Counted from the stretch's first letter, positions 1-7,330 are shown. The stretch is 9,364 bases of DNA from JANXVV01 sp038230975 (GCA_038230975.1 JBBRMF010000204.1:1-9364), one strand, 5' to 3'. Made by a program: numbers and translations. Notes: generated by a model from the sequence alone, not told the origin.

Positions 1-335
1 CGATTATCTTCGAGGTCACCGAGAGCGATGGGACCGATTGGCATATTCAAGCCTTTCAAACCGGGTTGGATCTGAAGGATGGCAAGGAGTACGTCATCAC
101 TTTTAAAGCCAAAGCCCTGGCCGACCGTTCCATTCTGGTGAACGCCGGGATCGATCAGGACGACTGGCATCTGGTCGGACTGACGGAAACGGTTGAGCTT
201 CAGAAGGATTGGAAGGATTTCAAGTTTGAGTTCAAGGCAGATCAAACCGTGGCTGGCAAGAATCGAATCGGGTTTGTGATGGGAACCGAAAAAGGAAAAA
301 TCTGGGTTAAAGAGGTGGCGCTCACCCAGAAGTGA
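1..335 (+). CDS. Carbohydrate-binding (CBM_4_9-like) protein, C-terminal fragment
   Basis: The reading frame is open from base 3 at the window edge to the TGA at 333-335, so only the last 110 codons of a longer gene are present. A TTG at 66 is an internal codon and not the likely start, because matching domain sequence precedes it. The pattern fits the jelly-roll CBM_4_9 (CenC-like) family. It shows a DGTDWHIQ strand, the LDLKDGKEYVITFKAKA strand pair, a WKDFKFEFKA strand, and a final KIWVKEVALTQ strand that normally closes the fold. These modules bind polysaccharides and usually sit at the ends of secreted glycoside hydrolases or surface proteins. The catalytic or anchoring part lies outside the window, so the whole protein cannot be named. 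The gene converges on rodA, with two bases between the stop codons. No promoter or terminator is visible. Confidence 0.75.
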   Translation, partial: IIFEVTESDGTDWHIQAFQTGLDLKDGKEYVITFKAKALADRSILVNAGIDQDDWHLVGLTETVELQKDWKDFKFEFKADQTVAGKNRIGFVMGTEKGKIWVKEVALTQK

Positions 336-337
336 TT

Positions 338-1504
338 TCATTCATATTCAAAGGAACTGCGGGCTAGAACCAGTGGCCGATTCTGACCGATATTGAGCAG
401 CAGCCCGGCGGCGAGGAAACTCGAAAGCATGCTGCTGCCGCCGTAACTTACAAAGGGGAGCGTGATGCCTGTGACCGGCGCAAGTCGGAGGCAGACTGCC
501 AGATTGAGGAATGCCTGACTGGTCAGCATGGAGACTATGCCGATCGCCAGCAATCGCCCGAAGGGTTCGCGCGTAGCGGCGGCAATTTCCACACCCGCTG
601 CGAAGAGAACGACATACGCGGTCAGCAAAATAAGCGTGCCGACCCATCCGAATTGTTCGGCGATCAACGCGAAGATCATGTCGTTATGCGCCTCCGGTAC
701 ACGAGATCCAACCGGAATATGACCGAAGCCCTTTCCGGTGAATCCACCGGACCCGATCGCGATCAACGCATGCTCCTGTTGGAAATCCAGGCCTTGCGCC
801 TGATTGCCGTCGTTACTCACGAGCGTTTTGATTCGGTTTCGCTGATAATCTTTCAGTAATGAAGGCAAGTGCCGAAACACTGGCACGCCTGTTCCGGCGA
901 ACCATACAACCGGGACGAACGCGATCCCCAACGCCACGACTCCACAGAGATGTGAGATCTTTGCGCCGGCGACAAATAACATTGAAAACAACGCCGGGAT
1001 GAAGAGCAACGCCATACCCAACGCCGGTTGCTTGAGGATCAACACCAATGGCACGAGCGCCAGTGCGAATGGGGGCAACAATCCGCCGAGCGTTCGATAG
1101 TTGGATCGAAATCGCAGGTACCGGGCGAGCACCATGCAAAACGCCAGCTTCATCAATTCCGCCGGCTCCAGATGCAGTGGCCCAAAGTCAATCCAGGCCT
1201 GTGCGCCTTTGATATTGGGGACGCTTCCGAATCCGGATCGAGGTACGCCGGGCATTACGGTGTAGATCACCAGCAGCAGACTCAGGAAATAGAACGGCCA
1301 GGAGTATCGCCCGATCTCCTGATAGTTGACGGCTTGGAATAGAAACATTCCCACGGCCCCGATGGCCATGAAAATAAGCTGCATGCGCACATTTGCGGTT
1401 GCGTCGGCGGCAATACTTCCGCATCCAACGGCGGTCAACACCACGACCGCAACCAGGATAGGCCAGTTCGTTGCAATGCCGAGTTGCGCCCAAAATCGAT
1501 TCAC
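338..1504 (-). CDS. rodA: RodA, SEDS peptidoglycan glycosyltransferase
   Basis: This 388-residue polytopic membrane protein matches the RodA/FtsW/SpoVE (SEDS) family in length and hydrophobic pattern. SEDS proteins polymerise lipid II into glycan strands at the inner membrane, and RodA works with PBP2 in the elongasome. Visible motifs are GAQAWIDFG (about 100-108), EPAELMK (113-119, with the conserved Glu116 and Lys119), PEAHNDMIFA (270-279, Asp275 at the essential loop aspartate) and FVSYGGSSM (351-359). The start is GTG at 1504, preceded by GAGG four bases upstream. It overlaps the TGA of the upstream gene in a GTGA, which suggests translational coupling. It is the last gene of the mre operon. 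One oddity is QPALGM (159-164), where most family members have QPDLGT, so the aspartate is missing. RodA is preferred over FtsW because of the mreBCD/PBP2 context. Confidence 0.95.
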   Translation of the reverse strand: MNRFWAQLGIATNWPILVAVVVLTAVGCGSIAADATANVRMQLIFMAIGAVGMFLFQAVNYQEIGRYSWPFYFLSLLLVIYTVMPGVPRSGFGSVPNIKGAQAWIDFGPLHLEPAELMKLAFCMVLARYLRFRSNYRTLGGLLPPFALALVPLVLILKQPALGMALLFIPALFSMLFVAGAKISHLCGVVALGIAFVPVVWFAGTGVPVFRHLPSLLKDYQRNRIKTLVSNDGNQAQGLDFQQEHALIAIGSGGFTGKGFGHIPVGSRVPEAHNDMIFALIAEQFGWVGTLILLTAYVVLFAAGVEIAAATREPFGRLLAIGIVSMLTSQAFLNLAVCLRLAPVTGITLPFVSYGGSSMLSSFLAAGLLLNIGQNRPLVLARSSFEYE

Positions 1505-2256
1505 GATTCCTCGTACAGTATTGACGCGATGGCTCGAGTGGAATCACCGGATGGCGTCACAAGTTTAATCGGATCGCCCGGCTCGAAGCGGGCCACGGAT
1601 CGGGGAATAGACACGCTCACCAATCGACTTTCGCGATTCGGTTGTATCGTGCAAAGAACGATTGAGGATTGCGGCGCGGTGGCGGAATTCCTTCGACGCA
1701 CGACAATCCCCTCGCGGAGGATTCCGGTTCGCCATAGGTTAAGTATCCGCTTTTGTTGCCAGAATGCCGCCAGCCCAAAGATAAATGGGAGCGGGAGCAA
1801 CAGCAGTGGAGCCATCAACTCTTCGATCAGCGGGACGGGTGTGACGCGATCCGTCCAGTGTGAAGGATTTTTTGGATCGACGAGAATGGGGATGCTTTGC
1901 CCGGGGCTTAGCGCATTTTTTTGGGCTTCAAGCGTCCCTTCCAGTTCATGGGACGCGCCGGCGGCGTCGCGGTAGGAAATTTTTACCGGCCGCGAAGCCA
2001 GCATATCGGGTGTCACGCGATAGTTAGCGCGCGTGGTATCACCGATTTTCTCAAGCTTTGCCGCATCGATTCGCGTCCAGTGATCGAGTCGAAAATGACC
2101 GCTCCGGGCAATCGTTAACTGGTCGAACAAGACCCATCCGAAGACCCCGAGAACCGCCAGCGCGGTCATCCATAATCTCCGAACCGCCGGCTCGCTCCAA
2201 CTGCGGCGTAAAGCCTTGCGGGTAATGGGACGGGTTGTGGGAATCGAATCGGGCAA
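1501..2256 (-). CDS. DUF3592-like two-pass membrane protein in the mre operon
   Basis: This protein is not part of the canonical mre operon and its function is unknown. From the TTG start at 2256 it has 251 residues. There is a short basic N-terminus, a membrane helix at about 29-49, a soluble region, a second helix at about 147-166 rich in Leu and Pro, and a C-terminal beta-rich tail. The loop contains VKISYRDAAG and, later, GQSIPILVDPKNPSHW. This 'G-x-x-I-x-V-x-x-D-P-x-N-P' arrangement is typical of DUF3592-type proteins, so the family call is tentative. The TTG start is chosen because AGGAGG lies six bases upstream. A GTG at 2298 would give 265 residues but has no Shine-Dalgarno sequence. 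The gene follows mrdA and overlaps rodA by GTGA, so it is probably co-translated with RodA. A role in elongasome membrane assembly or envelope sensing would be inference only. Confidence 0.8.
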   Translation of the reverse strand: MPDSIPTTRPITRKALRRSWSEPAVRRLWMTALAVLGVFGWVLFDQLTIARSGHFRLDHWTRIDAAKLEKIGDTTRANYRVTPDMLASRPVKISYRDAAGASHELEGTLEAQKNALSPGQSIPILVDPKNPSHWTDRVTPVPLIEELMAPLLLLPLPFIFGLAAFWQQKRILNLWRTGILREGIVVRRRNSATAPQSSIVLCTIQPNRESRLVSVSIPRSVARFEPGDPIKLVTPSGDSTRAIASILYEES

Positions 2257-2262
2257 GAACAA

Positions 2263-2268
2263 CCTCCT
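2263..2268 (-). promoter_or_regulatory. Strong ribosome binding site that decides a TTG start
   Basis: The minus strand reads AGGAGG here, six bases before a TTG codon at 2256-2254 that is in frame with the DUF3592-like gene. This is the best Shine-Dalgarno match among the operon genes. It lies inside the longer reading frame that begins at GTG 2298, which argues that translation starts at the TTG. The site gives the non-canonical gene its own strong initiation signal. Confidence 0.6.
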
Positions 2269-2316
2269 ACATTTTCCGAAACATTTTCGCCTCGTCACGG
2301 AGTCTGGCGATCACAC

Positions 2317-4701
2317 TCAATTGCCAGTCGAAAGTTTCGGCGAGTCGATTGTAATGTATTCGTGTTGAACGCACGCTTCAACGACATCGCGTGCCAGGGC
2401 CCCGGCAACCATACCGCCACTCCCACCGTATTCGACGAACACACAAAAAGCGATCTGCGGATGGTCTGCCGGCGCGTAACCGATGAACCACGCATGGGCC
2501 AGATGCTGACCTCCCTCACCAACCCCTTCGTAATACCAGGGCAATTCTGAGAGATGATCCTTCGTGCCAGGTTCGAAAACACGGTGAATTGGGCGCCCTT
2601 TTCCTTCCACGCCATTTGCGTCCGGTTCACAGACCGGGTTGTCCTGGCCATCTCGAAGCTCAAACGAGAATTTTCCCGCCTGGGCCGAACCGGTCTTGCC
2701 CGCAACTTCAAAATCCGGCCGGTACAATTCGTCGCCACTCCCGGCATGATTCTTTCGCACGACATTCAACATGCCTTCTTTCACTTCGCGCAGCGCCAGC
2801 GGTGAAAGTTTCATGTCGCGAACGTCTGCTGCGGAATGCGGATAGATCGCGGTGGCGCTTTCACCGGTCAACAATTTCGGTCGCATCCAGCTTCCGCCCC
2901 GGGCGAACGTTGCGGCGACGTTCGCCATCTGCAACGGGGTGGCCGCGACCTGCCCTTGCCCGATTCCCGCCAACCAACCAATTCTTCGATCCGACTCGCT
3001 TTCATACATCGCCCCCGGTGCAAGCGGATGCGGCTTCGGAAGCCGACCGCTCGATTCCGGAATGCCAATTCCCGTTTTCTGCCCCAGCCCAAATCGCGAC
3101 AATGCCCCGACCACCCCGGTCAAGTGCATATCGTCGGCGACGGTCTGAAAATACACGTTGCAGCTCCGCTCCAGTGCATCTTTCAAGACCAGTTCTCCGT
3201 CAAGGTTGTTATACACACCTCTATGCGGAATGGGATATAGATGCTTCGCGACATCTAACCCCCGACTCGCGTACATGCTGGCGACCCAGCATCGATTGGT
3301 CCCTGCGATGCGGATATCCCTCCCCGTCTTGTGATCTTTGTAATGCATGTAGCCGGTGCAAAGAATCCCCTTGTCATATCGAATCACGTCTTCACTCACC
3401 GCAACCGCACCGATGATCGTCTTGACCGTCGATCCCGGTTCATGCGCGAGCGTTGCGCGATTGAGAAGCGGGTCCTGGATCTTATCTCGCACCCACTTTT
3501 TGTAATCCTGTTCAAGTTTGTTTGCGTCAAATGTGGGATAGGATGCCATCGCCAAAACTTCGTTGGTTTTGACATCAATCACCACGGCAGCGCCGTGCAG
3601 TTCTTGAAGGGTCACTTCTTTATTACCCTCCATTTTGTCGTGTGCCTTAAGTGACTTGAATGACTTTAGAATCTGCGCCTGAAGCTCAACATCAATGCTC
3701 GCCGTGACATCTTTTCCGGGCACGGCCTTTTCAATTTCGACGGGCGTCTTATTGCCGGCATAGCGGATGAGTTGACCCTTGGTGCCTCGGAGCAACGGTT
3801 CGGCTAAACCTTCCAGCCCGTCGCGGCCGATCAAATCGCGCGGCAAATATCGCCGCAGTATTTCGACATCCAAATTGGCCGGATCATTCACTTCTTTCGG
3901 ATTGACGGGAGAAACGTGCCCCAGCAAATGCGAAATCGCAACCGCCGCCGTGCCCTCATAGCGACGATGGGTACTTTCGCGCAGCTCCAGGCCCGGGCAG
4001 CCAGGCAGAATCTTTCGCAATTTATTCTGCACGTCATTGCTGATTTCCGAAAGGATGACGTGAGACTGGGTTTGCTCGCTCACCGGAATCGCCGACGCAT
4101 CAATCTCGTCGACATGCTGCTGATCCTTGGTATTCCCCTTCGTATTCCCCTTCGCATTCAGCAACCAACGCAACCACGGAGATACTTTCCCCCCTTTGCT
4201 GATCGTATCGTAGTGCTGATACCAGGTCTTTCGATGAATGAACTTGATGCGAGCGTCAATCTCCGTCCGAATATTGGTGATTTCCTCTTCGTCTTTTCCG
4301 GACACCTCGCCGAGGAGTTGCCACATTCGCTCGATATCGGAATTGACCTGCTGAATCTCATTTTCCACCCGTCGATCGCGAGAAATCGCGGACTTGAGAT
4401 ATTCGCCCCGTGATTTCAGGCGCTTGATCGCCTGGGTTTTGATCCAGTTGGGATCAAGCGCGATGGCCCCGTACTCCACTGCCGCATCGACACAGGGATC
4501 ATCGAACGCGATTTTCCTGTTTTTTCGATCGAAAATGTTTCCGCGCGGCGTGTCGATGTACATCGACTGCTGCATGGCTTTATCAGCCAAGCGCTGCCAT
4601 GCGTTGCTCTCAAACAATTGTAGTTGCGCAGCGCGAATCACGATCACTCCGGCCATCACGAAGATAATCGAGAGAAAGAATTTAAGGCGACGTTCAAACA
4701 T
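2317..4701 (-). CDS. mrdA: Penicillin-binding protein 2 (elongation transpeptidase), enlarged
   Basis: This class B PBP cross-links new peptidoglycan and activates RodA. It has one N-terminal membrane helix (about 8-28), then the PBP-dimer/pedestal domain beginning with TPRGNIFDRKNRKIA (51-65). The transpeptidase domain follows, with the three catalytic motifs: S424-T-V-K427 (nucleophile in EPGSTVK), S513-C-N515, and K669-T-G671. At 794 residues it is much longer than the roughly 630 of E. coli PBP2. Extra sequence sits in the pedestal (about 85-210, charged and probably helical, including a GNTKGNTK repeat) and after the KTG motif (about 676-735, before AWFIGYAP). The start is ATG at 4701, 13 bases after the mreD stop, with only a weak purine-rich site. 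Operon position supports PBP2 rather than the division protein FtsI. There is no PASTA domain. Confidence 0.95.
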   Translation of the reverse strand: MFERRLKFFLSIIFVMAGVIVIRAAQLQLFESNAWQRLADKAMQQSMYIDTPRGNIFDRKNRKIAFDDPCVDAAVEYGAIALDPNWIKTQAIKRLKSRGEYLKSAISRDRRVENEIQQVNSDIERMWQLLGEVSGKDEEEITNIRTEIDARIKFIHRKTWYQHYDTISKGGKVSPWLRWLLNAKGNTKGNTKDQQHVDEIDASAIPVSEQTQSHVILSEISNDVQNKLRKILPGCPGLELRESTHRRYEGTAAVAISHLLGHVSPVNPKEVNDPANLDVEILRRYLPRDLIGRDGLEGLAEPLLRGTKGQLIRYAGNKTPVEIEKAVPGKDVTASIDVELQAQILKSFKSLKAHDKMEGNKEVTLQELHGAAVVIDVKTNEVLAMASYPTFDANKLEQDYKKWVRDKIQDPLLNRATLAHEPGSTVKTIIGAVAVSEDVIRYDKGILCTGYMHYKDHKTGRDIRIAGTNRCWVASMYASRGLDVAKHLYPIPHRGVYNNLDGELVLKDALERSCNVYFQTVADDMHLTGVVGALSRFGLGQKTGIGIPESSGRLPKPHPLAPGAMYESESDRRIGWLAGIGQGQVAATPLQMANVAATFARGGSWMRPKLLTGESATAIYPHSAADVRDMKLSPLALREVKEGMLNVVRKNHAGSGDELYRPDFEVAGKTGSAQAGKFSFELRDGQDNPVCEPDANGVEGKGRPIHRVFEPGTKDHLSELPWYYEGVGEGGQHLAHAWFIGYAPADHPQIAFCVFVEYGGSGGMVAGALARDVVEACVQHEYITIDSPKLSTGN
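4130..4153 (-). repeat. 12-bp perfect tandem duplication inside mrdA
   Basis: Two identical 12-base units (GTATTCCCCTTC on the + strand) stand head to tail, followed by a degenerate third half-unit (GCATTC). On the coding strand they encode KGNT twice in the pedestal insertion of PBP2, at about residues 184-191. The unit length keeps the frame, so this looks like replication slippage in a tolerant loop. Confidence 0.85.
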
Positions 4702-4714
4702 AGCTCTGCCAGTG

Positions 4715-5248
4715 CTATCGCCGCCCGTTGCCGTGCGAGCGGAGAGGTCGGAAACCGAAAATGCGTTTCATCTTCCGCAGCAATGCAAGCACAAAGGGAG
4801 CCAACCCAGCGGTGTAGAACGCACTGACCACCAGCGGCCCGACAAAAGGTCGAGCCATTTTCGCCGAGGCGTGGAGCAACGAATAATAGATCCAACCGTG
4901 TGCGTAAATCAGAAATGCGTAGACCAATCCGCTCAAAAGTCCCAGCGAAATGTGGGTCAGGAAGTGATCGCTGTAGACGATTTCCTGTGTGTTGATCACC
5001 AGAATTCCAATCAGGCTATAGGACAGAGCATTCAATCCCAGCGGTGATTGGCTGGTGAGCAGATCCTGGGCAAACCCAAGCAAGAAGCATCCCAGTAAAG
5101 CCGCATCGCGATGCGCATTGACGGCAATGAAAATGGCGACCAGCAAGACTAAATTAGGCCGCGCTTGATAAATCGATCCGTAACCGGTCAGCCCAACCTG
5201 AACACTCAGTGCCACGTAAGCGAGAATGAAAAAAGGGAAAAAACGCAC
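4715..5248 (-). CDS. mreD: MreD, rod shape-determining inner-membrane protein
   Basis: This 177-residue, highly hydrophobic protein has about five to six predicted membrane helices, which is the usual size and form of MreD. The family signature is visible as RPNLVLLVAIFIAV (about 30-43), then GFAQDLLTSQSPLGLNALSYSLIG (about 58-81), close to the G-x-x-x-D-L-L-S-x-x-P-L-G-x-N-A-L-S-Y consensus. MreD bridges MreC and the cytoplasmic MreB filament and takes part in directing lateral-wall synthesis. The start is GTG at 5248, 12 bases after the mreC stop. An ATG at 5260 just upstream is in the same frame but is cut by TAA two codons later, so it cannot be the start. The Shine-Dalgarno sequence is poor, so coupling to mreC translation is likely. 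The tail (residues 155-177) is basic and probably cytoplasmic. Confidence 0.9.
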   Translation of the reverse strand: MRFFPFFILAYVALSVQVGLTGYGSIYQARPNLVLLVAIFIAVNAHRDAALLGCFLLGFAQDLLTSQSPLGLNALSYSLIGILVINTQEIVYSDHFLTHISLGLLSGLVYAFLIYAHGWIYYSLLHASAKMARPFVGPLVVSAFYTAGLAPFVLALLRKMKRIFGFRPLRSHGNGRR

Positions 5249-5260
5249 AGGTTAAACCAT

Positions 5261-6118
5261 CTACTTTTTTGCCGGCAAAATGACTTCCCGAAGCTTCATC
5301 AAATCCTGATCCGGGCGAAGAACGATCGTCACGAACTGGGGCTGTTTGCTATCAGAGATCGATTCAATTTCACCGAGCTTGTAGCCTTGAACCTCTTCAG
5401 GCAGATCCTTGTCCCGGACCACAAACTGATCTCCAACCGCCAAACTCAGTTCCGGATGACCCGGTGGGGCGGCTTCCTCTTTCTTGACGGACCGGATCAC
5501 CATCTTACCTTTGCCCATACCTTCCATCGTCTTCAAAGGCTGAGGCATATCTTGAAACCTCCCGAGATCCTTATGTTCACGCTGGAAGATGCCGGTCACC
5601 GTGAAATTGCGATCCGAGATCAGACGCACTCGCGCCGCGCCCAGCCCAACCACTTCAAGCTTACCGGCCAGATTGCGCGGGAGATAGACGACCGGCATGT
5701 TCGACGTGACTCCATCCCCGGAGCCGGGCTGAAGAATCAGAACTTGCTGCGTTCCCAGGTCACCGCCGACAACGGGCACCATTCTGACGGCCGTTTTGCT
5801 TTCCAGCTTGCCAAGCGCATCGAGCTTGGCGTGAAGGCGTTTGTTTTCATCGTCCAAAAACTGAACCTGATATTTCAGAGTCTCATTGTCATCCTGCAAT
5901 TGCGCCGCCGTGCGGCGTGCGTTTATTTCCGCACTGGGAGTGGGGATGGGTTTAACAATCCGCGAATCGACGGAGCCGGCGATGCGTCTTACTGGTGACG
6001 AGATCGGCATGAAAAGAATGCTGATCTTGCGAATCGAATCCCCCATCATCGGCGGCATTGCCAGCGCGCTGATGGCCGCCAGTGCCATTAAGCTGAGTAG
6101 GATTCGATTAAATCGCAT
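5261..6118 (-). CDS. mreC: MreC, rod shape-determining periplasmic scaffold
   Basis: At 285 residues this matches the usual MreC length. It has an N-terminal membrane anchor (about 5-23) and a periplasmic coiled coil (about 63-105, with runs such as LQDDNETLKYQVQFLDDEN). The paired beta-barrel domain follows, with the family's characteristic strings VLILQPGSGDGVTSNMPVV (126-144) and ARVRLISDRNFTVTG (162-176). MreC forms filaments outside the inner membrane that contact PBP2 and switch the elongasome on. The start is ATG at 6118, with GGAAG six bases upstream. A Lys/Glu/Pro-rich loop at about 200-225 (VKKEEAAPPGHPE) seems longer than in common MreC proteins. The gene is separated from mreB by 65 bp that carry a strong hairpin, and mreD follows closely. 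Confidence 0.93.
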   Translation of the reverse strand: MRFNRILLSLMALAAISALAMPPMMGDSIRKISILFMPISSPVRRIAGSVDSRIVKPIPTPSAEINARRTAAQLQDDNETLKYQVQFLDDENKRLHAKLDALGKLESKTAVRMVPVVGGDLGTQQVLILQPGSGDGVTSNMPVVYLPRNLAGKLEVVGLGAARVRLISDRNFTVTGIFQREHKDLGRFQDMPQPLKTMEGMGKGKMVIRSVKKEEAAPPGHPELSLAVGDQFVVRDKDLPEEVQGYKLGEIESISDSKQPQFVTIVLRPDQDLMKLREVILPAKK

Positions 6119-6144
6119 CGTCGACTTCCGTGTCTGGACTCAAG

Positions 6145-6178
6145 TCCCCTCCCCCCATGTACTCATGGGGGGAGGGGA
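6145..6178 (-). other. Perfect 15-bp hairpin between mreB and mreC
   Basis: A 15-base arm, TCCCCTCCCCCCATG, is followed by a 4-base loop and its exact reverse complement. It begins five bases after the mreB stop and ends 26 bases before the mreC start, so it does not cover the mreC ribosome binding site. No T-run follows on the minus strand, so it is not a standard intrinsic terminator. In the transcript it would be very stable. It may protect the mreB message from 3' decay or partly attenuate read-through, making MreB more abundant than MreC and MreD. That role is inferred. The G6-A-G4 composition also suggests a dispersed intergenic palindrome. Confidence 0.85.
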
Positions 6179-6183
6179 TGAAA

Positions 6184-7239
6184 TTACATGCCATCTCGAT
6201 CGCTCTCCATCGTGTCTTTCCAGAGTTCCAGATTTTCCAGATAGACCGCCGTTCCACGGGCGACGCAAGTCAGCGGGTCTTCGGCCAATCGAACATCCAG
6301 CCCGGTCGCGTTACTGATAACGGTACAGAGACCGCGAAGCATCGAACTGCCGCCGGCCATCGTAATGCCGTTGTCCACCAAATCAGCGGCCAATTCCGGT
6401 TCGGCCAATTCAAGCGTGCGGGTGACGGCTTCCACGATCTGCGTACACGGTTCCTGAAGCGCCTCACGAATTTCGGCGGTGGTGACCAATGTTTTACGGG
6501 GCAAGCCGCTGATCATATCCCGGCCGCGCACTTCCATGCTCGGTTCGTTATCGCCTTGCGGTGCGGCGGAGCCGATCTCAATCTTGATCTTCTCGGCCAT
6601 CTGCTCGCCGATTTGCATGTTGTAGGTCTTCTTCATGTGGTTGACGATCGCTTCATCGAAGTCGTCGCCGGCCACGCGAACTGATTCGCACACGCTGATA
6701 TCCGCCAGCGAAATGATGGCTACTTCCGTCGTACCGCCGCCGATGTCTACAATCATGCTGGCCGTGGGTTCGGTTACCGGCAGCCCGGCACCAATCGCGG
6801 CAGCCATGGGTTCTTCCACGAGAAACACCCGGCGCGCGCCGGCGCGTTCGGCCGAGTCGAGCACCGCGCGTTTTTCCACGGCAGTAATTCCCGACGGGAT
6901 CGCAATCACCCCGCGCGGCCCGATGAAGTGCTTGCGACCGTGTACACGCCGAATGAAATACGCAAGCATCGCCTCGGTGATCTCAAAGTCGCTGATGACG
7001 CCATCTTTCAACGGACGAATGGCCGTAATGGAACCGGGGGTTTTCCCAAGCATTTCCTTGGCAACCAGACCCACCGCATTGCCGTTTTGCAGCACGCGAT
7101 TCGTGCCCTTCTTCACGGCTACCACGCTAGGCTCATTCAGAACGATGCCTTGCCCCTTGACGCAAACGAGAGTGTTGCAAGTTCCCAAGTCGATCCCAAT
7201 ATCGATGCTGAACATGCTCAGGAAGCGGTCAAATATCAC
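6184..7239 (-). CDS. mreB: MreB, actin-like rod shape protein
   Basis: This 351-residue protein has all the actin-superfamily nucleotide-binding motifs of MreB. They are the phosphate-1 loop DLGTCNTL (17-24), DGVISDF (79-85), the EEP motif (142-144), the phosphate-2 loop VDIGGGTTEVA (164-174) and the adenosine motif GITMAGGSSMLRG (291-303). MreB polymerises under the inner membrane and steers RodA/PBP2 around the cell. The start is GTG at 7239, with AAGGAG at 7252-7247 seven bases upstream. The ATG at codon 9 lacks such a site. The N-terminus (MIFDRFLSMF) is hydrophobic and could form the membrane-anchoring segment known in this family. It is the first gene of the mre operon, and a probable promoter lies about 95 bases upstream. 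Confidence 0.97.
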   Translation of the reverse strand: MIFDRFLSMFSIDIGIDLGTCNTLVCVKGQGIVLNEPSVVAVKKGTNRVLQNGNAVGLVAKEMLGKTPGSITAIRPLKDGVISDFEITEAMLAYFIRRVHGRKHFIGPRGVIAIPSGITAVEKRAVLDSAERAGARRVFLVEEPMAAAIGAGLPVTEPTASMIVDIGGGTTEVAIISLADISVCESVRVAGDDFDEAIVNHMKKTYNMQIGEQMAEKIKIEIGSAAPQGDNEPSMEVRGRDMISGLPRKTLVTTAEIREALQEPCTQIVEAVTRTLELAEPELAADLVDNGITMAGGSSMLRGLCTVISNATGLDVRLAEDPLTCVARGTAVYLENLELWKDTMESDRDGM

Positions 7240-7256
7240 GCCGATACTCCTTCAAT

Positions 7257-7297
7257 CGGGAGAACTCCCGCAGACCCTTTCAAGGGCGCGATAGCGC
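7257..7297 (-). promoter_or_regulatory. Three consecutive small hairpins in the mreB leader
   Basis: Three short inverted repeats stand almost end to end just upstream of the mreB ribosome binding site: CGGGAG/CTCCCG (7257-7270), CCCTT/AAGGG (7275-7286) and GCGC/GCGC around GATA (7286-7297). Each has a 4-6 bp stem and a tiny loop. If the promoter proposed at 7331-7359 is right, all three fall in the 5' leader. They could affect mRNA stability or ribosome loading, but short GC-rich repeats also occur by chance. Confidence 0.35.
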
Positions 7298-7330
7298 AAG
7301 GTACCCGATCATGCTGCGCGGAACGTCCGT

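Noticed and set aside
66..335. Complete small gene starting at TTG 66
   Set aside because: Codons 3-65 are open in the same frame and encode domain-matching sequence (DGTDWHIQ), so the gene continues upstream of the window.
2589..3416. 275-codon open frame on the + strand, antisense to mrdA
   Set aside because: It lies within the PBP2 transpeptidase domain, is very rich in Arg, Pro and Ser, and resembles no known family. It is a composition effect of the true gene on the other strand.
5165..5998. 277-codon open frame on the + strand, antisense to mreC and mreD
   Set aside because: It crosses the mreD-mreC junction and is opposite two well-recognised genes. No ribosome binding site or family motifs are visible.
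6145..6178. Intrinsic terminator after mreB
   Set aside because: No T-run follows the stem on the minus strand, and mreC, mreD, mrdA and rodA continue in the same direction without another clear promoter.
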